Origin: an uncultured Chlorobiaceae bacterium
GTDB lineage: Bacteria; Bacteroidota; Chlorobiia; Chlorobiales; Chlorobiaceae
NCBI GenBank assembly: GCA_903939765.1
Contig: CAJAIK010000115.1
Span: 137,977 to 201,976, forward strand
Direction: 5' to 3'
DNA length: 64,000 nt
Shown here: in pieces, positions 47,033-56,566 of the stretch
Layout: every line of letters starts with the position of its first letter
How positions within the stretch are numbered: position 1 is the first letter of the stretch
Notes under the pieces: model-generated
Told to the model about the DNA's origin: nothing
Seen by the model: the letters and a program-made list of their open reading frames with translations, nothing else
The model's database searches: none
Program-made: the position numbers and the translations under genes

Positions 47033-49696
47033 ATGTACCGAAGCATTGCTGACTATGGCCTTATCGGGGATCTCCACTCTACCGCCCTTGTCTCTAAAGA
47101 TGGCTCAATTGATTACTGTTCTCTTCCCTGGCTCGACTCCCCGACCATCTTCGCCTCACTGCTCGATGATGAGCAGGGGGGCTTTTTCAGCCTCCACCCT
47201 TCGGAACCCTTCTCCTCTGAACAGGAATATCTGACCAACACCAATATTCTCTCCTGCCGGTTTCGTACAAGGAGCGCCGAAGCGCTGCTTCATAACTTTA
47301 TGGTTGTGGAAAATAATGCCCACATCAAAAAGACAAAACATCGCATCCATCGCTGTCTGAAGGTCATCAGGGGCAACATGCATTTTACGCTCACCCTGAC
47401 ACCCCGGCCGGAGTATGCAACGGTGGTTCCCTCCATTACAGAGGACGGCGCCAACCACTTTACGGTCAGTTATGGAGACAAAACCCTTTCACTTGCCCTG
47501 GCAGGCTGCCAGGCCAGTGTCCTTGGTAACCGTGCGGGAGAGCTGAGACTGGCGTTGCAACTTGAAGCTGGTGAAGAGGCCCATATAGACCTGATCTACG
47601 GAACCCATAACAGCCAGGACCCCCTCCCTTGTCCTTTTGAAGAAAACAGGATATTCTGGCAGGATTGGGTACTCCCCTGTCTGGGCGAGCGATGTGCCTA
47701 TCTTGGAGAGTTCACCCCGATGATCAACCGCTCTCTGTTGCTGCTCAAACTACTGACCTTTCAGCCTACCGGTGCCATTGCTGCGGCAGCAACGACCTCC
47801 CTTCCTGAAACATTTGGCGGTGAGAGAAACTGGGATTACCGCTTCAGTTGGCTGAGAGATGCCGCATTTACCCTTAAAGCGCTCTTCTCTGTCGGCCACG
47901 TCGCCGAAGCAGATGCTTACCTCCGCTGGGTGCACGAAACCTATCGCAAATACGGAAGCAGTAACCTGCAGATCATGTACACCCTGCACGGCAACGACCG
48001 GCTTAACGAAAAAGAGCTCAGCCACCTGAAAGGGTACCGTAATTCAAGGCCTGTACGGATCGGCAACGACGCTCACCGGCAGAACCAGTGGGACTTTTAC
48101 GGTGAAGTCATGGATGCGGCCCTCCGGTTATCGGATTATGCAGGAAAAATTGATGAGGAACTCTGGCCGTTTTTCCGGGAAATCTGCGCCCTTGCCATTG
48201 AAAACTGGCAAAAACCCGATGACGGAATATGGGAAGTGCGCAACGGTCCGCACCATTTCGTCTATTCAAAAGTGATGTGCTGGGTCGCCCTCGACCGCGG
48301 GATAACCATTGCCCGCCGTTTCGGCTTTGATGCTCCTCTCGATTATTGGCTGAAAGAGCGGGAACTGATCCGTGAGGATATTCTGACGAAGGGATTCAAT
48401 AAGTCGCTCAACAGTTTTGTCCAGAAATATGGCTCTTCAGAGCTTGATGCAAGCCTTTTGCTGCTGCCGATTGTCGGCTTTCTTCCCGCAAAAGATGCAA
48501 GAGTGCTGGGAACAATCAACGCATGCCGTGAAAAGCTGATGCAGGGTGGATTTCTGCTTCGCTACAAGGCGGAAGACGGCCTGAAAGGCGATGAGGGAGG
48601 ATTTATTCTCTGCAACTTCTGGCTGGTAGAGTGCCTGGCGCTTTCAGAAAAGAGCGAGGAAGCTCTTGCGTTGCTCAAGCAAACCGTGAACGCATCAAAT
48701 CACCTTGGGCTCTTTTCAGAAGAGTTTGAGAGTTCGACGCATGAAATGCTGGGCAATTTTCCCCAGGCTTTCAGTCATATCGGCTATATCAATGCTGTTG
48801 CCGCGATTCTGGCAGCAGAGAACCGTCTCCATGAAACAGGAACAGAGGCCCGTTGCGGAGAGCCGTTAGAACAAAACATGCCCCTTCAGGTAGTCCTGAA
48901 CCCTGAACGAATCGCTAACCCGCAAGCCACCATCGCTCTCGCGGCCGAATTAAAAAAGAGGCTTGGCCGACTGCAGGGAGCATTTTTCAATACAGAAAAG
49001 GGCGTGGTCAATTACAAGGCACTGAAGCACTCCGAAGAGTTTGAGCGATACCTTCACCTGGCTGGATCGCTCAACACCTTCAATCTGGAGCACCTCCAAA
49101 ACGATGCTGAAAAAAAGGCATTCTGGATCAATATCTATAACGTGCTTATTATTCACGGAGTCATTGAATTCGACATTCAGGGCTCCGTGTTTGAAATCCC
49201 GAATTTTTTTGGCCGGATTGGCTACACCATCGGAAACCTCTTTTTCACGCCTGACGACATTGAGCACGGCATACTCCGCCATAACCGGGCGCACCCGCAC
49301 TTTCCCTTCAAACCCTTTCCGGCGCTCGATCAACGCAGCCAGCTTACGGTAACTTCATTCGATTTCCGTATCCATTTCGCACTCTTCTGCGCATCGTCAT
49401 CCTGTGCTCCCATCGAGTTCTACGATGCAGCACCCATTGACCGGCAACTCGATACCGCAACAAGAAGTTTTATCAACCGTGACGGGATGAAAATTGACCG
49501 GAAAAACAACACGCTCTGGATGTCATCGCTCTTTCAGAGGTATGGCGAAGATTTCGGAAGCACTATGCGCAACATAATCCTGTTGCTGCTGCCGTATATG
49601 GATGAAGAAAAAAGAGGGTGGACAGAAGAGAACCTTGATTCCCTTCACATCCGATACCTGCCCTACAACTGGAATATGAACACCAGCCTGCAATAG
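47033..49696 (+). CDS. GH15 glucoamylase-like protein fused to a DUF547 domain
   Basis: 887 residues from ATG 47033, which has GAGGA 8 bases upstream; the track start (46997) lacks this. Residues 1 to about 600 are a GH15-type glycosidase: IADYGLIGDLHSTALVSKDG, SIDYCSLPWLDSP, GGERNWDYRFSWLRDAAF and the NFWLVECL catalytic region. From about residue 615 to the end lies a DUF547 domain (AFWINIYNVLIIHGVIEF, FCASSSCAPIEFYD). GH15 enzymes release glucose from alpha-glucans; DUF547 resembles transglutaminase/cysteine-protease folds. The combination is unusual. Confidence 0.78.
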   Translation: MYRSIADYGLIGDLHSTALVSKDGSIDYCSLPWLDSPTIFASLLDDEQGGFFSLHPSEPFSSEQEYLTNTNILSCRFRTRSAEALLHNFMVVENNAHIKKTKHRIHRCLKVIRGNMHFTLTLTPRPEYATVVPSITEDGANHFTVSYGDKTLSLALAGCQASVLGNRAGELRLALQLEAGEEAHIDLIYGTHNSQDPLPCPFEENRIFWQDWVLPCLGERCAYLGEFTPMINRSLLLLKLLTFQPTGAIAAAATTSLPETFGGERNWDYRFSWLRDAAFTLKALFSVGHVAEADAYLRWVHETYRKYGSSNLQIMYTLHGNDRLNEKELSHLKGYRNSRPVRIGNDAHRQNQWDFYGEVMDAALRLSDYAGKIDEELWPFFREICALAIENWQKPDDGIWEVRNGPHHFVYSKVMCWVALDRGITIARRFGFDAPLDYWLKERELIREDILTKGFNKSLNSFVQKYGSSELDASLLLLPIVGFLPAKDARVLGTINACREKLMQGGFLLRYKAEDGLKGDEGGFILCNFWLVECLALSEKSEEALALLKQTVNASNHLGLFSEEFESSTHEMLGNFPQAFSHIGYINAVAAILAAENRLHETGTEARCGEPLEQNMPLQVVLNPERIANPQATIALAAELKKRLGRLQGAFFNTEKGVVNYKALKHSEEFERYLHLAGSLNTFNLEHLQNDAEKKAFWINIYNVLIIHGVIEFDIQGSVFEIPNFFGRIGYTIGNLFFTPDDIEHGILRHNRAHPHFPFKPFPALDQRSQLTVTSFDFRIHFALFCASSSCAPIEFYDAAPIDRQLDTATRSFINRDGMKIDRKNNTLWMSSLFQRYGEDFGSTMRNIILLLLPYMDEEKRGWTEENLDSLHIRYLPYNWNMNTSLQ

Positions 49697-49708
49697 GGCG
49701 CCACCCGT

Positions 49709-50770
49709 CTATTTCAGGGCAAGCTCTTTCATCTCACTTTCAAGGTGATCGAGCTTTGCTTTCATGGCTCCAAGATTACGCAGCATCGCCTCGTGCTTCA
49801 ACTGGTCGCGCATAGGCTGAGCCGGATAACCACGAAGCGCTATACCGGGCTGAAGAAACGATTTCGAAATACCCGCCTGCGCTGCAACCTGTATTCGGTC
49901 AGCAAGTTCGAGATGACCGGCAAATCCAGCCTGCCCACCAATCACGCACTGACGTCCGAGTGTTACACTGCCGGAAATACCCGCCTGGGCAGCAATAACG
50001 GTATCTTCACCAATCCGGCAGTTGTGGGCAATCTGAACGAGGTTATCAATCTTGGCTCCCCGGCCAATCACCGTACTGCCCATAGTGGCCCGGTCAAGAG
50101 TAGCATTGGCCCCGATTTCAACATCATCGCCAATTTCAACAATGCCCATCTGCGGAATCTTTACATAAGAGCCGTCACTCTGTGGAGCAAAACCAAAACC
50201 ATCAGCACCAATAACACTTCCCGAATGAATAACCACCCTTTTGCCGATAATGGTGCCATCATAACAGGTAACAGAGGGAAAAAGAATGCAATCGTCACCA
50301 ACAGAGACATCGTGCAAAAGAACCGTATGCGCGCCAATGACGGTGTTGCTGCCAATCGAGCATCGATCACCAATCACGGCGAATGCTCCAATCGAGACGC
50401 CGTCACCCATGGTAACACCTTCACCAATAACCGCCGATGAGGAAATGCCTTTTGCAGCTACAATTCGGGGTGTTGCAAATTTCTTGAGAAGAAAAACGAA
50501 TGCTGTATAGGGGTCACTGACCTTGAGGAACGAAATAGTGTGGCAGAATTGATCAACAGAAACCGAATGATGGACAATAACAAGTGAGGCCGCCGTGGTG
50601 GAAAGATATTTTGCATACTTCTCGTTGGCCACAAAGCTTACCTGCCCTTTTTGTGCCGTTTCAATTTTTGCCGGAGCCGAAATGATCCGATCGCCATCCC
50701 CTTCCAGTTCAACAGCATCAAAAAACTGCCGAAGGTAGCTCTGGATATCCTTGATTGTCATATTTGTCAC
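49709..50770 (-). CDS. lpxD: UDP-3-O-acylglucosamine N-acyltransferase
   Basis: 353 residues. A short uridine-binding N-terminal domain (to about 100) is followed by about ten left-handed hexapeptide repeats ([20 protein letters not shown] and so on). The catalytic His lies in [13 protein letters not shown], and DGFGF is conserved. LpxD adds the second N-linked acyl chain in lipid A synthesis. It stands alone, convergent with the GH15 gene by 12 bp. Confidence 0.93.
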   Translation of the reverse strand: MTNMTIKDIQSYLRQFFDAVELEGDGDRIISAPAKIETAQKGQVSFVANEKYAKYLSTTAASLVIVHHSVSVDQFCHTISFLKVSDPYTAFVFLLKKFATPRIVAAKGISSSAVIGEGVTMGDGVSIGAFAVIGDRCSIGSNTVIGAHTVLLHDVSVGDDCILFPSVTCYDGTIIGKRVVIHSGSVIGADGFGFAPQSDGSYVKIPQMGIVEIGDDVEIGANATLDRATMGSTVIGRGAKIDNLVQIAHNCRIGEDTVIAAQAGISGSVTLGRQCVIGGQAGFAGHLELADRIQVAAQAGISKSFLQPGIALRGYPAQPMRDQLKHEAMLRNLGAMKAKLDHLESEMKELALK

Positions 50771-50926
50771 GTCAATAAACTCCCTTTAGAAAGAAGAAAA
50801 AATTAATTAACTTTTCGGCCTTTTTAATTATATTTGGCCTCCCTTGAATGGTTTGGCCTGAAAAGGAACCTGAAACACTCATGGGCATTAACCGTACTGC
50901 CATAATATAACCCCTTTCATCCGAAT
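50771..50926. other. divergent region between lpxD and prs
   Basis: AT-rich intergenic region with three GGCCT boxes (50817-50821, 50836-50840, 50855-50859) spaced 19 bp apart. They could be a regulator array; no other signal is strong. Confidence 0.35.
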
Positions 50927-51910
50927 ATGCAGGACATGACGGCAAAACCCATTAAAATTTTTGCAGGACGCAGCAATCCGGCTCTTGCAGAAAAGATTGC
51001 TCAGTACCTCGACATGTCACTTGGCAACGCCAAGGTTCAAAACTTTTCTGACGGGGAAATTTCGGTAAACTATTTTGAATCTATCCGCGGCTCGGATATG
51101 TTCATTATCCAGTCAACCAATCCTCCTGGCGACAACCTGATGGAACTGCTGATCATGATTGATGCTGCGAGAAGATCGTCCGCCGCAAGAATCACCGCAG
51201 TCATTCCTTACTACGGCTATGCCCGACAGGACAGAAAAGATCGCCCCCGTGTCGCCATCACGGCAAAGCTTGTCGCCAACTTGCTTACCCAGGCCGGAGC
51301 CCATAGAATCCTGACCATGGATCTTCATGCACCTCAGATTCAGGGATTTTTTGACATCCCGTTTGATCACCTGTACTCCAGTGTCATTCTGATTGACCAT
51401 ATCCGGCATAGAGAGTTTCGCGACAACCTTGTTGTTGCATCCCCGGATGTCGGCGGTGTAAAGCTGGCACGAAAATTTGCTGAAGAACTCGGTACCGATC
51501 TGGTCATTGTTGACAAACGTCGCCCGGCAGCCAACGTTGCTGAAGTAATGAACATTATCGGCGATGTCAACGGCAAGAATGTTCTGCTGGTTGACGATAT
51601 GATCGACACTGCCGGTACCATTGTCAACGCCGCAAAAGCGATTCGTGAAGCTGGCGGCCTTAAAATCTATGCCGCAACAACGCACCCGATTCTTTCCGGA
51701 CCGGCAATCGAGAGAATCGACGCATCCATACTTGAAAAGGTGATCGTAACCGATTCGGTTGTCACCAATCACGCCTATTCACCGAAAATTGAGACCGTCA
51801 CCGTCAGCAATCTCTTCGGCGAAGCTATCAAGCGTATTTATGAAGATGATTCTGTCAGTTGCCTGTTCGACAGTAAAAATATCATCGAAAAACTTACGAA
51901 CCTTCATTAA
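50927..51910 (+). CDS. prs: ribose-phosphate pyrophosphokinase
   Basis: 327 residues (start may be MTAKPIK at 50936). ATP-binding flexible loop and YYGYARQDRK; PRPP-binding motif VLLVDDMIDTAGTI; metal loop in DLHAPQIQGFFDIPFDHL. It makes PRPP for nucleotides, His and Trp. It lies 31 bp before rplY on the same strand. Confidence 0.95.
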   Translation: MQDMTAKPIKIFAGRSNPALAEKIAQYLDMSLGNAKVQNFSDGEISVNYFESIRGSDMFIIQSTNPPGDNLMELLIMIDAARRSSAARITAVIPYYGYARQDRKDRPRVAITAKLVANLLTQAGAHRILTMDLHAPQIQGFFDIPFDHLYSSVILIDHIRHREFRDNLVVASPDVGGVKLARKFAEELGTDLVIVDKRRPAANVAEVMNIIGDVNGKNVLLVDDMIDTAGTIVNAAKAIREAGGLKIYAATTHPILSGPAIERIDASILEKVIVTDSVVTNHAYSPKIETVTVSNLFGEAIKRIYEDDSVSCLFDSKNIIEKLTNLH

Positions 51911-51941
51911 ACACAAGCGATAACAGAGATAAAGGAAGAGC

Positions 51942-52538
51942 ATGGAAACCATTGTATTAGCTGTAACACCCCGGATCATCAAAAAGAATGATGCCAAAAG
52001 ACTTCGTTTAAGTGGTGTTGTACCCGCAGTAGTCTATCATAAGGGCGAAGAGACCGTAGCCATAAGCGTCAATGAACTGGCACTCAAAAAGCTGGTGCAC
52101 ACAGCCGAATCGCATATTATCGATCTTCAGTTCCCGGATGGCAAAATCAAACGCTCTTTTATCAAAGAGGTTCAATTTCACCCGGTGACCGACAAAATCA
52201 TTCATACCGACTTTCAGCTCTTCTCAGCCGAGGAGATTATTGAGCTTGAAGTCCCTGTTGCTGTTTCCGGCGAGAGTGCTGGCGTTGAAAAAGGCGGAAA
52301 ACTGCTGATTATCCTCCACGCACTGACCATCAAAGGCAAACCGGAAGATATGCCCGATCACCTTGTTGTCGATGTTACGGCACTTGAAATCGGCCATTCC
52401 ATCCACGTCAAGGAGATCCCGATGGATGCATACGCCGGCCTGCAGATCATGGATAATCCCGACGCTCCGGTCATTACCGTTCTTGCATCGAAAACAGCCG
52501 ATGCTACTGTCGAAGTGGCTCCAACAACAGCAAGCTGA
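51942..52538 (+). CDS. rplY: ribosomal protein L25 (CTC form)
   Basis: 198 residues. The N-terminal 5S-rRNA-binding L25 domain (NDAKRLRLSGVVPAVVYHKG, FIKEVQFHPVTDKIIHTDF) is followed by the TL5/CTC C-terminal beta domain (KAGG-like VEKGGKLLIILHALTIKGKP). It binds 5S rRNA. Next to prs, as in many bacteria. A clear terminator follows. Confidence 0.92.
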   Translation: METIVLAVTPRIIKKNDAKRLRLSGVVPAVVYHKGEETVAISVNELALKKLVHTAESHIIDLQFPDGKIKRSFIKEVQFHPVTDKIIHTDFQLFSAEEIIELEVPVAVSGESAGVEKGGKLLIILHALTIKGKPEDMPDHLVVDVTALEIGHSIHVKEIPMDAYAGLQIMDNPDAPVITVLASKTADATVEVAPTTAS

Positions 52539-52584
52539 GAGCATTTCAACTTCTGTTGACAAAACGGGGTATCTTATACCATGC

Positions 52585-52618
52585 AAAGCTGCTTTTCTTT
52601 TTCGAAAAGCAGCTTTTT
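52585..52618 (+). terminator. rho-independent terminator after rplY
   Basis: A 12-bp perfect stem AAAGCTGCTTTT/AAAAGCAGCTTT with an 8-nt loop and a following T-run ends the prs-rplY unit. Confidence 0.85.
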
Positions 52619-52659
52619 CTGGTTCCGGGAGACAACATTAACCGATAGCCACCAAGAGC

Positions 52660-54117
52660 TTGAAAACAGATTGCAGCACACCAGCACCCCTGCTGAACAT
52701 TCACCCCGGTGCAGGGCCGAACAGATCACACAAAAAAGGAGTGAGCGTTTTTCTGTTGATCGCTCTTCTTGCTTTTCTGCTTATCCTGATTATCCAGGGC
52801 AATCTTGTACTGATCAGTTTCCGTTCGCTCTTTACCGCAATAGCGCTGATTATCTCTGAACCGGAAGCATTCCTGGAGATTTTTACGGCTGAGATTCTCG
52901 AATTTTGGATTGCCGCCATCTACCTTGTTGCCGTACCAATCATTCTGGCGCTTATTGCCTGGAAATCATACCGAAAAAACGCTGCCAAACAACAAAAAAA
53001 TGATGAGCTGAGCCTTGGTAAAATAAGCCTCAAAGCCTTCATGCGCAACACCATAGCACTATACGCCTCGGCTATTGTCTTTATCCTCTACTCGGCAGCA
53101 TTCCTTGCACCTTTAATCGCCCCCTTCAGCCCCTACGATCAGCAAGACTTTTTGGTCACCGCCTATCAGCCACCCCTCGCCCAATTAGAGGCACTGGTAC
53201 TCCGGCAACCAAAAAACCTCATCATACCTCTTCAGCAAGGGAGCGGAACAACCGTCAATCTTGCCAACAGCCTCATCAGCGATTTTCAGCTTCTGAAAAC
53301 ACGCAACGAGCCAAACGCCATCCGCTTTGTCAACGAATACCGGATTGAAGGCAACAACGTCATCTACCGTCAGGGTATGCGCACAAAAAACATCGCCCTC
53401 GGGGAGTTGGCAGGAGGTAAAACAAACAACATCGCCGTTACGCGCATCTTTATCCTCGGAACAGACCAGTATGGGCGCGACATTCTCAGCCGGGTCATCT
53501 ACGGCTCAAAAATCTCACTCTCCATCGGCTTTCTTGTTGTTTTGATCTCCGTCACCCTCGGCACCGTCATCGGTGTCACATCAGGCTATTTTGGCGGCTG
53601 GATCGACGCAATCATGATGCGGATTGTTGACATCCTTATAGCCTTTCCGGCACTCTTTCTCATCCTCATCATTATAGCCACCTTCGGTAACTCAATCTAC
53701 CTCATTGTCATTACCCTCTCCTTTACCGGATGGATGGGAGTTGCAAGGATTGTGAGGAGCCAGGTGCTTTCGCTCAAGGAACAGGAGTTCATCCTTGCCG
53801 CCAAATCCCTTGGCCTTTCCAGCATGAGGATCATTTTCCGCCACCTTGCACCCAACACCCTCACTCCGGTTATCATTGCGGCAACACTCCGGATCGGGAG
53901 CATTATTTTGACCGAAGCCGGACTCTCCTTTCTTGGGCTCGGCGTTCAGCCGCCAACACCAAGCTGGGGAAACATTATCAATGAAGGACGCGACAGCCTT
54001 TTGAACTACTGGTGGATTTCAACGTTCCCGGGCATTGCAATACTGACCACCGTGGTCTGCTTCAATTTGATCGGTGACGGCGTCCGCGATGCCCTTGACC
54101 CCAGAATGAGAGGATAG
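52660..54117 (+). CDS. OppC/DppC-type ABC transporter permease
   Basis: 485 residues, long for the family. Residues about 1-240 are a poorly conserved extension with several membrane helices (VFLLIALLAFLLILIIQ) and a soluble insert; the C-terminal half is a normal oligopeptide-type permease with GTDQYGRDILSRVIYGSKISL and the EAA loop (EQEFILAAKSLGLSSMRIIFRH). Binding protein, OppB and ATPases are not adjacent. The start is a TTG at 52660 or a later GTG; uncertain. Confidence 0.82.
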   Translation: MKTDCSTPAPLLNIHPGAGPNRSHKKGVSVFLLIALLAFLLILIIQGNLVLISFRSLFTAIALIISEPEAFLEIFTAEILEFWIAAIYLVAVPIILALIAWKSYRKNAAKQQKNDELSLGKISLKAFMRNTIALYASAIVFILYSAAFLAPLIAPFSPYDQQDFLVTAYQPPLAQLEALVLRQPKNLIIPLQQGSGTTVNLANSLISDFQLLKTRNEPNAIRFVNEYRIEGNNVIYRQGMRTKNIALGELAGGKTNNIAVTRIFILGTDQYGRDILSRVIYGSKISLSIGFLVVLISVTLGTVIGVTSGYFGGWIDAIMMRIVDILIAFPALFLILIIIATFGNSIYLIVITLSFTGWMGVARIVRSQVLSLKEQEFILAAKSLGLSSMRIIFRHLAPNTLTPVIIAATLRIGSIILTEAGLSFLGLGVQPPTPSWGNIINEGRDSLLNYWWISTFPGIAILTTVVCFNLIGDGVRDALDPRMRG

Positions 54118-54174
54118 CCAGAATGAGATGAGAGGAAAAGCACGAAGAGTTTCGACACCAAAAGAGAGTCGTGT

Positions 54175-54462
54175 ATGAAAAAAACAGTACAACTCACGCT
54201 GCTTGAGAACGCATTAAAAACGGCAGGCTACACGGTGCGCTACGAAAAAGGCAACTTCCTCGGAGGAGAATGTCGACTCAAAGAGGAGAATGTCGTTATC
54301 GTCAACAAGTTCCTTCCGCTCGAAGGAAAAATCTGTACCCTTGCCCTGGCCATCAGCAAAATCAGCCCATCTGACCTCTCCACTGATATCGCAAAAATTA
54401 TTGACAGCCTTGAGACTGCATCCCGCAAGCAAACCGAAAAACTGACGGGTCAAACCTCATGA
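54175..54462 (+). CDS. small uncharacterised protein
   Basis: 95 residues. Pattern: MKKTVQLTLLENALKTAGYT, then FLGGECRLKEENVVIVNK and PLEGKICTLALAI, ending in a short charged helix. It is a compact alpha/beta protein without signal or membrane helix. Proteins of this look are seen in Bacteroidota and Chlorobi, but their role is unknown to me. It lies downstream of the OppC-like gene. Confidence 0.65.
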   Translation: MKKTVQLTLLENALKTAGYTVRYEKGNFLGGECRLKEENVVIVNKFLPLEGKICTLALAISKISPSDLSTDIAKIIDSLETASRKQTEKLTGQTS

Positions 54463-54559
54463 AACTGCGCCTGCACCAAACATTCAGTTCTTTTCTGGTA
54501 AACACAGAGGAAAGATCGGACAACAGGTTCAAAAATCAGAAGCCTTTCCAGTCCGAATT

Positions 54560-56425
54560 TTACCCTGCCTTGTAGATAACGCATCCTGCAGCAGGCACAG
54601 TTATCTCTATTGCCTTGCCGTTAAGGGGTGCCACAGGAACCCTCGAACCAATACGATTGCTCTCAGTCGAATAGAGGCAGGAAAACGTACGCCCCGAATA
54701 GTGCAAATCTTCATCGACTGTTACCCATGCCGTAAGAGCCGCATGGTAATCAGTATTGATAGCAATGACAATTTCCTCCCTGTCAAGGATGCGAGACCAC
54801 GGCACCACTGAACGGATTTCTGTTTCCAACATTTCAGGAAAACCAAAATTGATTCCGTCGCCCGAAATTTCACGCAGATACTGACGTCCCCGACGCAAAG
54901 CGAGTTCCGCCTTACGGATTTCAAGGATTTTTGCAAATTCGACATAAACATTCGAGCTCTCATTGAAAAAATGATAACCCGAACTTTCCAGGGCACCATA
55001 CCCTCCTCCAAACATGGCCTCACGCAAGAAAATATCATTTCCGTCGCACTCTTCGGTGGCATGACCATTGAAAGACTGTTCCGAACCATAATAGACGCAC
55101 GGAATTCCCAGTGTCAACGCATTGAGGGCAAGCACATTGAGGATGACTTTCCACCCCTCTTCCTTTGCACAAAAACGCCCTTTCCACTTCCCTTTGCGCA
55201 CCTGATCATGATCATCAAAAACGGTGACGACTTTGTCACGGAACCAGGTGTGTGACTCCTTGCCAAGAAGCATGGAGTTGCGAAACAGATTAAAATAATC
55301 TGACGGGTTCCGATACCCCTTGGCAAGATATTCCAGTTTGTCAGGAATTTCATCAATACCGAGTGCTGCATCAAGTCCCGTTGTTTCAAGAGTATCAAAG
55401 GCACGGGTTCTTCCTCCGGTAATTTCTCCAATAAGGAAAAACCTCTCCTTGCCGAGAGTCTGGGCAAATTCATGCATTGCTGTTGCGAAATAACGTGTTG
55501 CGCCAACATCCATGTGCTTGACCGTATCAATTCTGAATCCGTCAACATCCGCCAAAGCAATCCAGTATTTGTACACCTCGGTCAATACCTTAAGAGCATT
55601 GGAAGGCTTGTAGTCATCGGCAGATCCAGAACCATGATGCACATCTTTTAAATCACAGAAATCACCTTCGCAAAATTCCGGGTCATAATCCCAATTGTCA
55701 ATTCGCCCTTTGCAGGTAAATGTTCCTGGATCCTGCAGATCGACAGGAAATACCGCCTCTTTCACATTTTGGGTTGCTCCGGAACAAAACGGAATGGTCG
55801 GCATCCCAAAGGCATCGTTGAAACCGGCAACATCGTACTTCTTTCCATCCCATCGGGGATCATGATAGGTGAAACCATCCTGGTTCGTCGTATGGTATCG
55901 ATCCGGATTGTACGAAAAAACATTGCCGGTATGATTGATGATGATATCAAGCACAACATACATGCCCATGGAATGGGCTGTGTTTACCAAATCCACAAGA
56001 TCCTGCTCAGTACCAAAGTGAGGATCAATGGACAAAAAATTCTGAATACCATATCCATGATAGGTTTCGGCAAATGCAACCTGCTGGAATATGGGGCTGA
56101 CCCACAGCGCGGTTATCCCCATGCGTTGCAGATAACCGAGTTTAGCGGTCAACCCCCTGATAGTGCCACCCTTCCAGCCATGAGCGTTGGCAACCCACAT
56201 TTCACGGGAGATATTGCCAGCATGTTCCAGCGAAAAGAGAGGAGTCCCTTTGCCGCTGACGATCACGCCATTATTATTACGATACCCGACCTCATTTCCG
56301 TCCGAAAAACGGTCCACCATCAGGAAATAAAAAACCTGATCTTCCCAGGCGGAGGGCGAGGGAGTGTACGTTTTTTGCGCAACAATTCCGGCGATATCGA
56401 CATCGCCAATTCGTGTCAATTCCAT
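54560..56425 (-). CDS. alpha-amylase-family glycoside hydrolase (GH13)
   Basis: 621 residues from ATG 56425, preceded by AAGGGGATTTT (strong ribosome site); the track start adds 24 residues. Catalytic residues: nucleophile Asp in GFRIDTVKHMD, acid/base Glu in FFLIGEITGG, third Asp in VTVFDDHDQVR. Region I is VLDIIINHTGN. No signal peptide, so cytoplasmic, for glycogen or maltodextrin turnover. The C-terminal beta domain is present. Confidence 0.9.
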   Translation of the reverse strand: MELTRIGDVDIAGIVAQKTYTPSPSAWEDQVFYFLMVDRFSDGNEVGYRNNNGVIVSGKGTPLFSLEHAGNISREMWVANAHGWKGGTIRGLTAKLGYLQRMGITALWVSPIFQQVAFAETYHGYGIQNFLSIDPHFGTEQDLVDLVNTAHSMGMYVVLDIIINHTGNVFSYNPDRYHTTNQDGFTYHDPRWDGKKYDVAGFNDAFGMPTIPFCSGATQNVKEAVFPVDLQDPGTFTCKGRIDNWDYDPEFCEGDFCDLKDVHHGSGSADDYKPSNALKVLTEVYKYWIALADVDGFRIDTVKHMDVGATRYFATAMHEFAQTLGKERFFLIGEITGGRTRAFDTLETTGLDAALGIDEIPDKLEYLAKGYRNPSDYFNLFRNSMLLGKESHTWFRDKVVTVFDDHDQVRKGKWKGRFCAKEEGWKVILNVLALNALTLGIPCVYYGSEQSFNGHATEECDGNDIFLREAMFGGGYGALESSGYHFFNESSNVYVEFAKILEIRKAELALRRGRQYLREISGDGINFGFPEMLETEIRSVVPWSRILDREEIVIAINTDYHAALTAWVTVDEDLHYSGRTFSCLYSTESNRIGSRVPVAPLNGKAIEITVPAAGCVIYKAG

Positions 56426-56566
56426 AAAATCCCCTTTAAGAGTTGAAATTTCATGTGCTGTGTTTAATAAAAATTTCAATTTTGTTAAGTGCTTCATAAC
56501 AAATTCTTCCGTAACACCGAATCATTCCAGCCTTGTTTTATTTTGGCATCAATTTTTGTGCAGCGC

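Noticed and set aside
49745-50440. 231-residue plus-strand ORF with repeated Asn
   Set aside because: Complement of the lpxD hexapeptide repeats, which explains its periodicity.
51113-51772. 219-residue minus-strand ORF
   Set aside because: Shadow of prs.
54459-54575. Short plus-strand ORF starting MKLRLHQTF
   Set aside because: It resembles the start of a metallo-hydrolase for only a few residues and then runs into the end of the alpha-amylase gene; no support beyond that.
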